Below, piece after piece: positions 33,861-41,913 of a stretch of 64,000 bases of DNA. The position numbers and the translations under genes were made by a program. Numbering within the stretch: the first letter of the stretch is position 1; each line of letters starts with the position of its first letter. The notes below the pieces were generated by a model. It was not told where the DNA came from and ran no database searches. It was given only the letters and a program-made list of their open reading frames with translations. Source of the DNA: Nitrospirota bacterium (lineage in GTDB: Bacteria; Nitrospirota; Nitrospiria; Nitrospirales; Nitrospiraceae); NCBI GenBank assembly GCA_002737345.1, contig NSIK01000034.1:1-64000 (forward strand). The letters are read 5' to 3'.

Positions 33861-34934
33861 TTAGGGATAGGCTGCGGGAGCTGTCAGGCCAGTCTCTTCC
33901 GGGAGTCCCAGCATGAGGTTCATGGCCTGAATGGCCTGGCCCGCTGCGCCCTTCACCAGATTGTCCAAGGCGGCTACCGTAATGACGGAGCCAGATCGGG
34001 GGTCTAGGTAGACCCCGATGTCGCAATAGTTAGATCCCTTGATGTAGCGAGGGTTCGGCATGATGTCGTCCTGGATCCTGACGAATCGCTCGCCTTTGTA
34101 AAAGGCGCGATAGAGATTTCGCAGATCGGCCAGGGCCATCGGGCTCTTCAGTTTGCAGTAAGCCGTGCTCAAAATGCCCCGGTTCATCGGGACGAGATGC
34201 GGCGTGAAGGTGATGATCGGCTGTGGCGCAACCGCCCCAGATGGCTTGGAGGCGCGTTGAAGCAGTCCTCCCAGTTCCTGTTCGATCTCAGGAATGTGGC
34301 GATGTTGTCCGATCTTGTAGGGTTCCAAGGATTCATGGGCTTCCGGGAAATGGTAGGGGAGGGCCGGACTTCGTCCCGCGCCGGAAATGCCGGACTTCGC
34401 ATCGATGACCACGCTATGCGGTTGCACTAGATCCTGGGCGAACAGGGGTGCCAATTGTAGGATAGCCGCAGTCGGGTAACAGCCAGGCGAGGCCACCAGC
34501 TTTGCTTTGGCAATGGCGGCTCGGTGCAATTCAGGCAGTCCGTAGACCGCGTCTTTCAGCAAGTCCGCATGGGTATGAGATGTCTGGTACCACTGTTTGT
34601 AGGTGGCTGCATCTTTTAGTCGATAGTCGGCGCTCAGGTCCACCACGAGCTTGCCGGTTTTTATGCAGGCCGCGACCGGCGCTAATGATTTAGTGTGGGG
34701 CAGGGCCAGGAAGACAGCGTCGACCTGGTCTGCCAGCGATTCCGGTGAAAGCGCTTGAAACGAAAGCGACACCAGGCCTGCCAGGCTTGGGAAGGCCGCG
34801 GCTACGGGCGTCCCGGCGGACTTCTCCGACGTGACGGCATGGAGTTCGAAATGGGGGTGGAGGGCGGCGAGGCGAACGAGTTCCGCTCCGGCATAGCCGC
34901 TGGCCCCTGCGATGGCGACACGTATCTTCTTCAT
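33861..34934 (-). CDS. argC: N-acetyl-gamma-glutamyl-phosphate reductase
   Basis: 357 residues. The NADP loop is VAIAGASGYAGAELVRL. The catalytic Cys lies in ASPGCYPTAAILQL near residue 150. HTPHLVPMNRG-type segment FTPHLVPMNRGILST is present. AGGTGA lies 6 bases before the ATG at 34934; the GTG three codons upstream is an alternative. It forms an argCJ operon. Confidence 0.95.
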   Translation of the reverse strand: MKKIRVAIAGASGYAGAELVRLAALHPHFELHAVTSEKSAGTPVAAAFPSLAGLVSLSFQALSPESLADQVDAVFLALPHTKSLAPVAACIKTGKLVVDLSADYRLKDAATYKQWYQTSHTHADLLKDAVYGLPELHRAAIAKAKLVASPGCYPTAAILQLAPLFAQDLVQPHSVVIDAKSGISGAGRSPALPYHFPEAHESLEPYKIGQHRHIPEIEQELGGLLQRASKPSGAVAPQPIITFTPHLVPMNRGILSTAYCKLKSPMALADLRNLYRAFYKGERFVRIQDDIMPNPRYIKGSNYCDIGVYLDPRSGSVITVAALDNLVKGAAGQAIQAMNLMLGLPEETGLTAPAAYP

Positions 34935-34965
34935 CTGTTTCACCTGTTGCGCACCCTACAGACAT

Positions 34966-34999
34966 AAAAAAAAGGGAAGGCATGGAGCCTTCCCTTTTT
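34966..34999 (-). terminator. Rho-independent terminator after rpsI
   Basis: An 11-bp stem AAAGGGAAGGC/GCCTTCCCTTT (34971-34981 with 34987-34997), a 5-base loop and an A-run at 34965-34973 that becomes a U-tract on the minus strand. It closes the rplM-rpsI unit before argC. Confidence 0.88.
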
Positions 35000-35018
35000 C
35001 TGGCTGTGGCTCCGATAT

Positions 35019-35411
35019 TTATCGCTTCGAGTACTGGAACTTCTTTCTCGCGCCCTTCTGTCCGTACTTCTTCCGCTCTTTGACGCGCGAGTCGCGTGTC
35101 AGCAAGCCTTCCTTCTTCAGGGGCGTACGGAGGGGCTGGTTCAGTTCCACTAACGCGCGCGCGATTGCATGACGCAGGGCGCCGGCTTGTCCGACTAATC
35201 CGCCACCATGGACCGTGGCCTTGATCGAGTACTTCCCGACGACGCCGCCGATTTCAAGCGGGAACTGGATGATTTGCCGCAAGGTCAGGCGTGGGAAGGC
35301 CTGCTCGAGCGGTTGATCGTTGATCGTGATGTCGCCCGCCGTCCCGGTGACCCAGGCTCTGGCGATTGCGCACTTGCGTCGTCCGGTCGCATATTGAGTT
35401 ACTGCTGCCAT
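35019..35411 (-). CDS. rpsI: 30S ribosomal protein S9
   Basis: 130 residues. YATGRRKCAIARAWVTGTAG at the start, VHGGGLVGQAGALRHAIARA in the middle, and the basic end KYGQKGARKKFQYSKR that reaches the P-site tRNA. It lies 35 bases after rplM. Confidence 0.97.
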   Translation of the reverse strand: MAAVTQYATGRRKCAIARAWVTGTAGDITINDQPLEQAFPRLTLRQIIQFPLEIGGVVGKYSIKATVHGGGLVGQAGALRHAIARALVELNQPLRTPLKKEGLLTRDSRVKERKKYGQKGARKKFQYSKR

Positions 35412-35446
35412 GCTACAACGTCTCCTTCTTCGCTCTCGGTGATGAT

Positions 35447-35875
35447 TTACAGAGTAATGGGTTCCGGTCCTTGGGCCTGATGCGGATGAGTGGGCCCGAC
35501 ATAGACGCGAAGTTTCTTGGCCATCCCATTTCCCAGTGGGGTCTTGGGGAGCATGCCCTCGATCGCCTTTGTCAAAATGATCGTGGGGTCTTTTTTGAAG
35601 ATATGCTGCGCCGTCGCGGTTTTGAGTCCGCCCGGGAAGCCGGTATGGTGGCGATAGAGCTTCGTGGTCATCTTATCGCCGGTCATATGGATCTTCTCGG
35701 CATTCACAATTACGATATGGTCGCCCATGTCGACATTGGGGGTAAAGGTCGGCCGGTGCTTGCCGCGCAACATGCCGGCAACGCGGGAAGCCAGGCGGCC
35801 CAGCGTTTTCCCTTCTGCATCCACGAGATACCACTTCTCTTGCACGTCTAACGGTTTCTGCTGGTAAGTCGACAT
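35447..35875 (-). CDS. rplM: 50S ribosomal protein L13
   Basis: 142 residues from the ATG at 35875. KWYLVDAEGKTLGRLASRVA, GDHIVIVNAEKIHMTGDK and IEGMLPKTPLGNGMAKKL are L13 motifs. The open frame runs 50 codons further upstream through the spacer, but that is not protein-like. It is 32 bases downstream of the nuclease-family gene. Confidence 0.97.
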   Translation of the reverse strand: MSTYQQKPLDVQEKWYLVDAEGKTLGRLASRVAGMLRGKHRPTFTPNVDMGDHIVIVNAEKIHMTGDKMTTKLYRHHTGFPGGLKTATAQHIFKKDPTIILTKAIEGMLPKTPLGNGMAKKLRVYVGPTHPHQAQGPEPITL

Positions 35876-35907
35876 TGTTCTTTCGCGCTCCTTCGCTAAC
35901 GAGTGAA

Positions 35908-36405
35908 TCAGATTTCTTGTACTTCCGGCGTGCCGATATTCTTCGATTCGAGTTTTGACAGCCAGGCGTCGAGATTCGTGGTGCTCCGCCGCGTCAGCAC
36001 GTCCTGCGTGATGTAGATCGGGCAATGGGCCCGGAGCGCCAGCGAGATCGCATCGCTGGGCCTGGCGTCGATCGTGCGCTCCACACCTTTGTTGGCGACA
36101 TAGACCGTCGCATAATAGGTGCTGCTCTTCACGTCTGCAATGACGACCCGCTGGATCGTGACGTTCAAGTGCTCGGCAAAGCTCTTGATCAAGTCATGGC
36201 TCATGGGGCGCGGTGTGATCATGGCATCGAGCGCAAGCTTAATGGCATTGCCTTCCGCTGCGCCGACCCAGATCGGGAACGTGTCGAGGGCGTCATCTTG
36301 TTTCGCTAGGACGACAATGCGCGTGTCGGTGTTGGCCTCTTCGAGGAGGCGGTCTACCCGGTATTCAACCAGGCCTTGCTCTTTGGGTGGATTGGCGGTG
36401 CTCAT
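35908..36405 (-). CDS. Bifunctional nuclease (BFN, DUF151) family protein, copy 2
   Basis: 165 residues. DTFPIWVGAAEGNAIKLALD, TPRPMSHDLIKSFAEHL and TIDARPSDAISLALRAHCP are the DUF151/bifunctional-nuclease signatures. Plant relatives show RNase and DNase activity; bacterial roles are unclear. It is preceded directly by a paralog (6 bases). The ATG at 36405 is preferred over TTG 36411. Confidence 0.88.
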   Translation of the reverse strand: MSTANPPKEQGLVEYRVDRLLEEANTDTRIVVLAKQDDALDTFPIWVGAAEGNAIKLALDAMITPRPMSHDLIKSFAEHLNVTIQRVVIADVKSSTYYATVYVANKGVERTIDARPSDAISLALRAHCPIYITQDVLTRRSTTNLDAWLSKLESKNIGTPEVQEI

Positions 36406-36411
36406 GCTCAA

Positions 36412-36867
36412 TTAGGAGTCCAGCTTGCCGAAGTCTTCCGGCTTAAGATTTTCTAACCACTGTTCAAGCTCTTCGGAACTTTGTTTTGTGATCACGGTGT
36501 CGTTGGCGAACACCGGCGCATTGGATCGAAGCGCGAGGGCGATAGCATCGCTGGGCCTGGCGTCCACGGTGTATTCGGAATCTTCGTACATCAAATGAAT
36601 CTTTGCGAAATATGTGTGCTCTGAGAGATCTGTAATCACGACACTGATGACCTTCGCATTATACGCATCCAGGAACGATTTCATGAAATCATGGGTCATC
36701 GGCCTGGGCGGTGTGACGTTCTCCATCGCCATGCTGATGGAGCCGGCTTCTGATTTCCCGATCCAGATGGGGATCATGTCTGAATGCTCTTCGTCGCGTA
36801 GCACCACAATATACGCGTTATTATAAGGGTCGAACATCAACTGCTTTATATGCATCTGCGTAATCAC
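36412..36867 (-). CDS. Bifunctional nuclease (BFN, DUF151) family protein, copy 1
   Basis: 151 residues (147 if started at the ATG 36855). IPIWIGKSEAGSISMAMENV, TPPRPMTHDFMKSFLDAY and TVDARPSDAIALALRSNAP parallel the downstream copy. GTG at 36867 has AAGGAA about 10 bases upstream. It is the first gene of a unit that continues into rplM-rpsI. Confidence 0.88.
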   Translation of the reverse strand: MITQMHIKQLMFDPYNNAYIVVLRDEEHSDMIPIWIGKSEAGSISMAMENVTPPRPMTHDFMKSFLDAYNAKVISVVITDLSEHTYFAKIHLMYEDSEYTVDARPSDAIALALRSNAPVFANDTVITKQSSEELEQWLENLKPEDFGKLDS

Positions 36868-36947
36868 GACAAATCAATTCCTTTTTCTCGCCTTTGTAGT
36901 CGTGAGGAGATGCCGATCGTCCAGGTGGAAAGATCAAGAAGGAATCT

Positions 36948-36976
36948 ACTTAACATTTTTGCAGTCAGCTTGTCAA
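36948..36976 (-). promoter_or_regulatory. Putative promoter for the BFN-rplM-rpsI unit
   Basis: A perfect TTGACA on the minus strand, 17 bases, then TTAAGT (3 of 6). It lies 81 bases before the first BFN gene. Confidence 0.45.
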
Positions 36977-37030
36977 CGAAGCCTGCGAGATCACTGGAGA
37001 AATTCACGGGGGCTCTCGCCCACCGTAGAC

Positions 37031-37309
37031 TTAGGCTTGCGGGCGAAAGTTTTGATCGATTTTCGCTGTGTCGGTCTGCTCGCCGAGCTTTAGAAACGCT
37101 TTCATTTGTTTTTTGACGAGTTCCCTTCCGCTTTCTTCGCCCAGGTTGACCTGGTACTCGTTGATGACCATGACTCGCATGCCTTCCCACTTCTTCCAGC
37201 AGGGTGTGCAGACTTTGGCTTTCACCTCAGCTTCGAGCTTCCCCATGAAGAGGGGGTCGGTAATGGCTTCTCCTGCTTGTCCGCACGTCACGCACTGAAC
37301 GTCTGCCAT
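37031..37309 (-). CDS. Fe(2+)-trafficking (YggX)-like protein with two CxxC pairs
   Basis: 92 residues from the ATG at 37309 (AGGAGG upstream). The YggX pattern is seen in CWKKWEGMRVMVINEYQVNL then RELVKKQMKAFLKL. Unlike YggX, which has one conserved Cys, it carries CVTCG near the start and CTPCW in the middle, enough for a zinc-ribbon or rubredoxin-like site. YggX protects iron-sulfur enzymes from oxidation. The frame extends upstream without a ribosome site. Confidence 0.75.
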   Translation of the reverse strand: MADVQCVTCGQAGEAITDPLFMGKLEAEVKAKVCTPCWKKWEGMRVMVINEYQVNLGEESGRELVKKQMKAFLKLGEQTDTAKIDQNFRPQA

Positions 37310-37457
37310 GGTCTGAGGATCCTCCTGCTCATAAATTAAGGTAAGGGAGGCTGATTGTAGCATTGCATTCATGCGTAAGAAAAGAGGGGAGATTGATTGC
37401 ACCTGCATCAGGCTTCGTGTTAAGAAGGTGCGGGTTTTCGGTGTTGGTATGTGCTGT

Positions 37458-37544
37458 GCCCGGATGGCGGAACTGGCAGACGCGCCGGACTCAAAATCCG
37501 GTTCTCGTAAGAGAGTGGGAGTTCGACCCTCCCTCTGGGCACCA
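37458..37544 (+). tRNA. tRNA-Leu (anticodon CAA)
   Basis: 87 bases including encoded CCA. The acceptor GCCCGGA pairs with TCTGGGC, and the anticodon stem CCGGA/TCCGG encloses CTCAAAA, giving CAA. A long variable arm (about 37502-37518) is typical of class II tRNA-Leu, and the T-arm reads GTTCGACCC. Reads UUG codons. Confidence 0.95.
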
Positions 37545-37639
37545 ACTGTTGAGATGTCGAGAGCCTTGGTGTTTTTTGTGGTTCGCTCAGTTGGCCAGTT
37601 GTGCGTAAATCACCAGCGAATTCATGGCAATTCGGCCTC

Positions 37640-37668
37640 TTGACATGACGGAGTGAGCGGCCTATAGT
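37640..37668 (+). promoter_or_regulatory. Strong sigma70-type promoter for the secreted protein gene
   Basis: Perfect TTGACA, exactly 17 bases, TATAGT (5 of 6). About 95 bases of untranslated leader follow before the ATG at 37771. The rest of the 37545-37770 spacer shows nothing else. Confidence 0.8.
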
Positions 37669-37770
37669 TCGGGCCCTAGAGCGGTTATGAGAAAATTCTA
37701 ACCTGATGATGTTGGTCCCATATTTTGTTGTCCGTCATTTCATTCTTTAATCTCACCAAGGAGGCAGCAC

Positions 37771-38511
37771 ATGCGTAAAGTGTTGGCACTAGGAACGGCA
37801 ATTATTTTTGTCGGCTCCGTGGGTGTGTCAATCGCTCAGGAGCGTTTGCAAACGAACCAATCAGGATTGGGCGTGGGCGAAGGAGTGGGCGATATATCGG
37901 GGTCGAGCACTCGGGTGAACACGTTCGATCGGAGCAGCTTCCTCGATCGGTTGTCACAGCCTGAAACCATGTTTGGCCGTGTGATCGGACTCGATCTCTC
38001 AGCCAAAAAATTGTATCTCGAAATGGGTGGAAGCTCGCATGACGAGGGCCGTGCGGGTGGTGGTGCGATGAATTACCGCACGATGTATTTTGATGACAGG
38101 ACCAATTACGATCAGCTTCGTATCATTGAGTCTGGTGACGATGTCACTATTCAGGCGATCGAAGAGACGACCACGGCGCAGCCTTTCGGCACAGGCCGTA
38201 AGCTTGTCCGTGAGGTCACCGTCATTCGCGGGAATGAGAAGCTCGCTGGTAACGGCGGACTTGGGCAGCGCCCGAATCCGAGCACCGAGCGTGCGATTAA
38301 CACGAACAGCGGCTCCACCACCGGTGGTATTGGCGGCGCGGTGCTTCCAGGCGCGATCGATTCCGGTGTCACCAGCCCGGTTGGTCAATACACGGGTGCT
38401 GCTCCTTGCTGGCAGTGTGAACCGCAGCCAGGCTGGGGTAATGCCGTCGGCAACAAGTCAGACTATGGGACGGACTACACCAAGCCCAACTTGGGCAAGG
38501 GTCTGAACTAA
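37771..38511 (+). CDS. Secreted protein of unknown function
   Basis: 246 residues with a clean signal peptide (MRKVLALGTAIIFVGSVGVSIAQ). The mature region 40-145 has a beta-rich stretch around GRVIGLDLSAKKLYLEMGG and EVTVIRGNEKLAG. The last 90 residues are Gly, Asn, Ser and Pro rich and contain a single CWQC. AAGGAGG lies upstream. A near-consensus promoter and a strong terminator isolate it as a single, probably highly expressed gene. No family is recognised. Confidence 0.8.
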   Translation: MRKVLALGTAIIFVGSVGVSIAQERLQTNQSGLGVGEGVGDISGSSTRVNTFDRSSFLDRLSQPETMFGRVIGLDLSAKKLYLEMGGSSHDEGRAGGGAMNYRTMYFDDRTNYDQLRIIESGDDVTIQAIEETTTAQPFGTGRKLVREVTVIRGNEKLAGNGGLGQRPNPSTERAINTNSGSTTGGIGGAVLPGAIDSGVTSPVGQYTGAAPCWQCEPQPGWGNAVGNKSDYGTDYTKPNLGKGLN

Positions 38512-38538
38512 GTCGCGCTACATTCCGTGAGGATGTGA

Positions 38539-38573
38539 GAAGGGGCAGCGTTTTCGCTGCCCCTTCTTTTTTT
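38539..38573 (+). terminator. Rho-independent terminator
   Basis: A 12-bp perfect stem GAAGGGGCAGCG/CGCTGCCCCTTC with a TTTT loop followed by seven Ts. It ends the secreted-protein transcript. Confidence 0.93.
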
Positions 38574-38625
38574 ATGCGAAGCAGGGCGGTACAATGCAAG
38601 CACTTCGAAAGGGGGCGCGACAGTG

Positions 38626-38865
38626 ATGAATGAGCCTGATGCGGAACTCGATTTGCGTGGCGTGATTTGCCCTTACAATTTCGTCAAAACGAAGTTGAAG
38701 CTGGAAGCGATGGAAGGGGGGCAGGTGCTTGCCGTGCTTCTGGATCAGGGTGACCCGATTCAGAATGTTCCCCACAGCGTGAGCAACGAGGGCCACAGCA
38801 TTCTTTCACAAGATCTCGTCAAAGGATCCTATCGTGTGCTCATTCGCCGCCGGGAGGAAGCGTAG
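38626..38865 (+). CDS. TusA-family sulfurtransferase-like protein
   Basis: 79 residues. LDLRGVICPYNFVKTKLKLE is the TusA/SirA N-terminal motif with the active Cys. The usual CPxP reads CPYN here, so the second Pro is lost. TusA-like proteins relay persulfide sulfur to tRNA, molybdenum cofactor or sulfur oxidation. The ATG at 38626 is preferred; GTG lies one codon earlier. Confidence 0.82.
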   Translation: MNEPDAELDLRGVICPYNFVKTKLKLEAMEGGQVLAVLLDQGDPIQNVPHSVSNEGHSILSQDLVKGSYRVLIRRREEA

Positions 38866-38887
38866 CGCGAGATTGCTTCCCTCTTGT

Positions 38888-39643
38888 TCATTCCATGTGG
38901 TTTTCCGCGCCATCTCCTTCAATGACGACCGTCACCAGTGATTTTTTTGGCACTCCTCGCATTTCTTTGAGTAGTCTCTCAGCCGTTCCGCGGAGGAGCG
39001 CTTCGTGTTTCGTGGTGAGATTCATTGCAATGGCTACTTGTCTGGTTGGGAGTATCTGTGCCAGGGTTTTTAGCAGTCTTGTGAGGGCTCCCGGATCGAC
39101 ATAGAAGGCCAGGGTTCTTTGTTCCGTGCGTAATTGAGAGAGATGGTGTGCGAGACGCGCGCTGGTTGCAGGAAGCTGTCCCTCGAACACGATCGCGTCA
39201 CCGGAGAAGCCTGAGATCGCGGTCGCGGCCGTCATGGCAGAGGGGCCTGGGATGATTTTGACCGGGATTTCTGCGTGATGGGCCGCAGCCACCAACTGAC
39301 TGCCTGAGTCATAGATCACGGGGCTGCCTTTATCTGACACGAAGGCGACATCCTGCCCCTGGGTGAGCCGGTACAGCAGAAGCCGTACTTTTTCCTGCCG
39401 ATGGAGCGGGCCATAGCTCGTGACGGTGGCGGTAATGCCATGGTGTATGAGGAGCCGCTGAGTTTCGCGAGGGTCCTTGGACGCAATAATCGACACAGCG
39501 CGCAACGTCGCCAGGGCTCGAAGTGAGATGTCATCGGGGTGGCCAATCGGTGTGCCGACGATGTAGAGTGTGCCGGATGAGCCAGACAGGGCGGTCTTGC
39601 CTGCCAGCGTACGATCGTTTTGTTGACTCCCATCTCGCGCCAT
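38888..39643 (-). CDS. rsmI: Divergent RsmI-like 16S rRNA (cytidine-2'-O)-methyltransferase
   Basis: 251 residues. GTLYIVGTPIGHPDDISLRA and IPGPSAMTAATAISGFSG place it in the RsmI branch of tetrapyrrole-methylase-fold enzymes, which modify C1402 of 16S rRNA. Several hallmarks differ: EDTR is KDPR, SDAGTPxISDPG is SDKGSPVIYDSG, GFLP is GQLP. It is also about 30 residues short. It could be a relaxed RsmI or a paralog with another target. Confidence 0.72.
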   Translation of the reverse strand: MARDGSQQNDRTLAGKTALSGSSGTLYIVGTPIGHPDDISLRALATLRAVSIIASKDPRETQRLLIHHGITATVTSYGPLHRQEKVRLLLYRLTQGQDVAFVSDKGSPVIYDSGSQLVAAAHHAEIPVKIIPGPSAMTAATAISGFSGDAIVFEGQLPATSARLAHHLSQLRTEQRTLAFYVDPGALTRLLKTLAQILPTRQVAIAMNLTTKHEALLRGTAERLLKEMRGVPKKSLVTVVIEGDGAENHME

Positions 39644-39652
39644 CGATATAAT
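39623..39652 (+). promoter_or_regulatory. Promoter of the hem operon
   Basis: TTGACT (5 of 6), an 18-base spacer, and a perfect TATAAT. It overlaps the start of the divergent rsmI-like gene and lies 53 bases before the first hem-operon gene, so the two may be co-regulated. Confidence 0.75.
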
Positions 39653-39704
39653 TCCCTGTTATCGCCCGTCTGTTTGTCCTGAAAAGTTGAGAGGATAGAC
39701 CTCT

Positions 39705-40508
39705 ATGGCCGCCATGGTTTTAGTGGTGACGCTGGCCCTCTATTTTGCGGCCACCGTTTCGTTTCTTGCCTACTTGCTCTGGCCCTCGAAAGTTCTATCG
39801 AAAGTCTCGCTCGGTATGACAGCTGTCGGGTTTGTCGCCCATACGATTGCGCTCATGGCGCGGATGGTCGGCGCGACAGATGTCTCGCCGCCAGACTTCC
39901 ATGAAGCCCTGTCGTTTTTTTCCTGGATGCTGATTCTGGTTTTCCTTGCCGTGGAATTTCGCCATCGGCTGCACGTGCTGGGGTCGTTCATCGTCCCATT
40001 GGCGCTGGTCTCGCTCCTCTCTGCTGCGGCCTTGCCGGACCCGGCTCCGACCTTGACTCCGGTATTTCGAACCCTCTGGGTCCACGTCACGCTGAGCATG
40101 CTCGGCACTGTGGGATTTGCTGTGGCCTTTGTGGCTGGTGTGATGTATCTGATTCAGGACAGACTTCTCAAGTCCAAACGGTTTAATACGCTCTATTCGA
40201 AATTGCCCGCCTTGGATTTCCTCGACCATTTGAGTCAGCAGTCGATCGTGATGGGTTTTCCGCTCTTGACGTTGGGCATCATTACCGGTGCCCTATCCGC
40301 GGAGTTTTCGCGCGGGTCCTATCTGAATTGGAACCCCGAACAAGCTTGGGCGTTGGTGACGTGGGTGTTCTACTTTGCCGTGCTGATGGGGCGATTGACC
40401 ATGGGCTGGAGAGCCAAGCGGGCGGCCTATTTAACGATCATCGGTTTTGCCGGGGTGCTCCTGACCCTCATTGGCGTGGCCCTGAAGAGTCACGGACCGG
40501 TGTCTTGA
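39705..40508 (+). CDS. HemX/CcsA-like cytochrome c assembly family membrane protein
   Basis: 267 residues, mostly eight hydrophobic helices. The CcsA/CcmC-type heme-handling motif region is SYLNWNPEQAWALVTW near residue 210, with conserved His in TLWVHVTLSML. In this position, directly before hemA, the family is often called HemX and tunes HemA level; CcsA proteins move heme for cytochrome c. The hemA ATG follows its stop by one base. An alternative start lies at 39711. Confidence 0.8.
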   Translation: MAAMVLVVTLALYFAATVSFLAYLLWPSKVLSKVSLGMTAVGFVAHTIALMARMVGATDVSPPDFHEALSFFSWMLILVFLAVEFRHRLHVLGSFIVPLALVSLLSAAALPDPAPTLTPVFRTLWVHVTLSMLGTVGFAVAFVAGVMYLIQDRLLKSKRFNTLYSKLPALDFLDHLSQQSIVMGFPLLTLGIITGALSAEFSRGSYLNWNPEQAWALVTWVFYFAVLMGRLTMGWRAKRAAYLTIIGFAGVLLTLIGVALKSHGPVS

Positions 40509-40509
40509 C

Positions 40510-41901
40510 ATGCATATTGTTGTTGTCGGTTTAAGCCATAAGACTGCTCCGGTGGAAATCCGCGAGAAGCTCGCGGTGTCTGAAAGCCGGATGGGCGAAG
40601 CCTTGACCCGTCTCTGCTCGTATCAAGGGGTGCGGGAGGGGATCGTGTTATCGACCTGCAATCGTGTCGAGGTCTATGCCGTGGTGGATGAGATCGAGGC
40701 CGGCTATGAGCGTATCCAGGAGTTTCTGGCCGATGCCCATTTGTCGCTCTCCTCCGAGCAATTGACGCCCCATCTCTACTGGCACCAAGGGGACCGGGCG
40801 ATCAACCATTTGTTCCGCGTGGCCTCCAGTCTCGACTCCATGATTATTGGGGAGTCGCAGATTCTCGGGCAAATTAAAGATGCCTTCGAGGCCGCGCTCA
40901 CGCATAAGTCGACCGGCATCATTTTAAACAAGGTCGTGAAGAAGGCGATCTCCGTCGCCAAGCGGGTGAGGACGGAGACGAAAATTGCCGAGATGGCGGT
41001 GTCGGTCAGTTATGCGGCGGTCGAACTGGCTAAGAAGATTTTTTCTGATTTGAGCGAGAAGACGGTCTTGCTGGTGGGCGCGGGGGAGATGGCCAAGCTG
41101 GCGGCTAGGCATTTTATTGCTAGCGGCGTTAGGCATGTGCGGGTGACCACTAGGAATCCTCAACATGGGTTGGAGCTGGCGGAGCGGTTCGGCGGCACCG
41201 CGGTTCCCTTCGAGCAGTTTCGGGAGGATATGGCCTCGGCCGATATTGTCTTGGTGTCGACCGGTGCTGCCCATTCTCTCGTGAGCGAGGATGATGTGCA
41301 GCGCTCGGTGAGGCAACGGCAGAATCGTCCGATGTTCTTGATCGATATTTCGGTTCCACGCAATATCGATCCAGCCGTGCGCCATGTGGATAATGCCTTC
41401 CTTTTCGACATCGACGATTTGAAAGCGCGGGTTGAGCAGAATCGCGGGGGCCGCTTGGAGGAGGCCGAGAAGGCCGAGCGGATTGTAGTGGATGAAGTGA
41501 AGGTTGTCCGGCAATGGCTCCAGTCGCTCGAAGTGACTCCGACCATCATGGCGCTCCGCACCAAAGCCGATGACATCAAGCGCGTGGAGATGGAGAAGAC
41601 CTTGGGGCGCTTGGCGAATCTGTCCGCGTCGGAGCGGGAATTGGTCGAAGCGATGGCCTCGTCGATTGTGAATAAGCTGATTCATAATACGATGGTGACG
41701 CTGAAGGCCGAGGTGAACTCCTCGGACGGAGCGGCTTTCGTTGAGGCGGCAAGACGGTTTTTCAGTCTGGGGGACCCGGCCCTCTCTCTCGTCGATGAGA
41801 ATGCTGCTTCTGCGTCGGAGACCGGTTCTTCGTCACATGAAGAGAGCAAGGATGTTGAAGCCATGATCCCGAGAGCCGGCTCGAAGAGGCCGGATCATTG
41901 A
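40510..41901 (+). CDS. hemA: Glutamyl-tRNA reductase
   Basis: 463 residues. GLSHKTAPVEIREKL and the catalytic Cys in LSTCNRVEVYAV near residue 50. SMIIGESQILGQIKDAF, NADPH loop VLLVGAGEMAKLAARH, and the C-terminal dimerisation helix follow. It reduces glutamyl-tRNA to glutamate-1-semialdehyde, the first committed tetrapyrrole step. The last about 40 residues are a Ser/Glu-rich tail. Confidence 0.97.
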   Translation: MHIVVVGLSHKTAPVEIREKLAVSESRMGEALTRLCSYQGVREGIVLSTCNRVEVYAVVDEIEAGYERIQEFLADAHLSLSSEQLTPHLYWHQGDRAINHLFRVASSLDSMIIGESQILGQIKDAFEAALTHKSTGIILNKVVKKAISVAKRVRTETKIAEMAVSVSYAAVELAKKIFSDLSEKTVLLVGAGEMAKLAARHFIASGVRHVRVTTRNPQHGLELAERFGGTAVPFEQFREDMASADIVLVSTGAAHSLVSEDDVQRSVRQRQNRPMFLIDISVPRNIDPAVRHVDNAFLFDIDDLKARVEQNRGGRLEEAEKAERIVVDEVKVVRQWLQSLEVTPTIMALRTKADDIKRVEMEKTLGRLANLSASERELVEAMASSIVNKLIHNTMVTLKAEVNSSDGAAFVEAARRFFSLGDPALSLVDENAASASETGSSSHEESKDVEAMIPRAGSKRPDH

Positions 41902-41913
41902 GCAGTCATTTGT

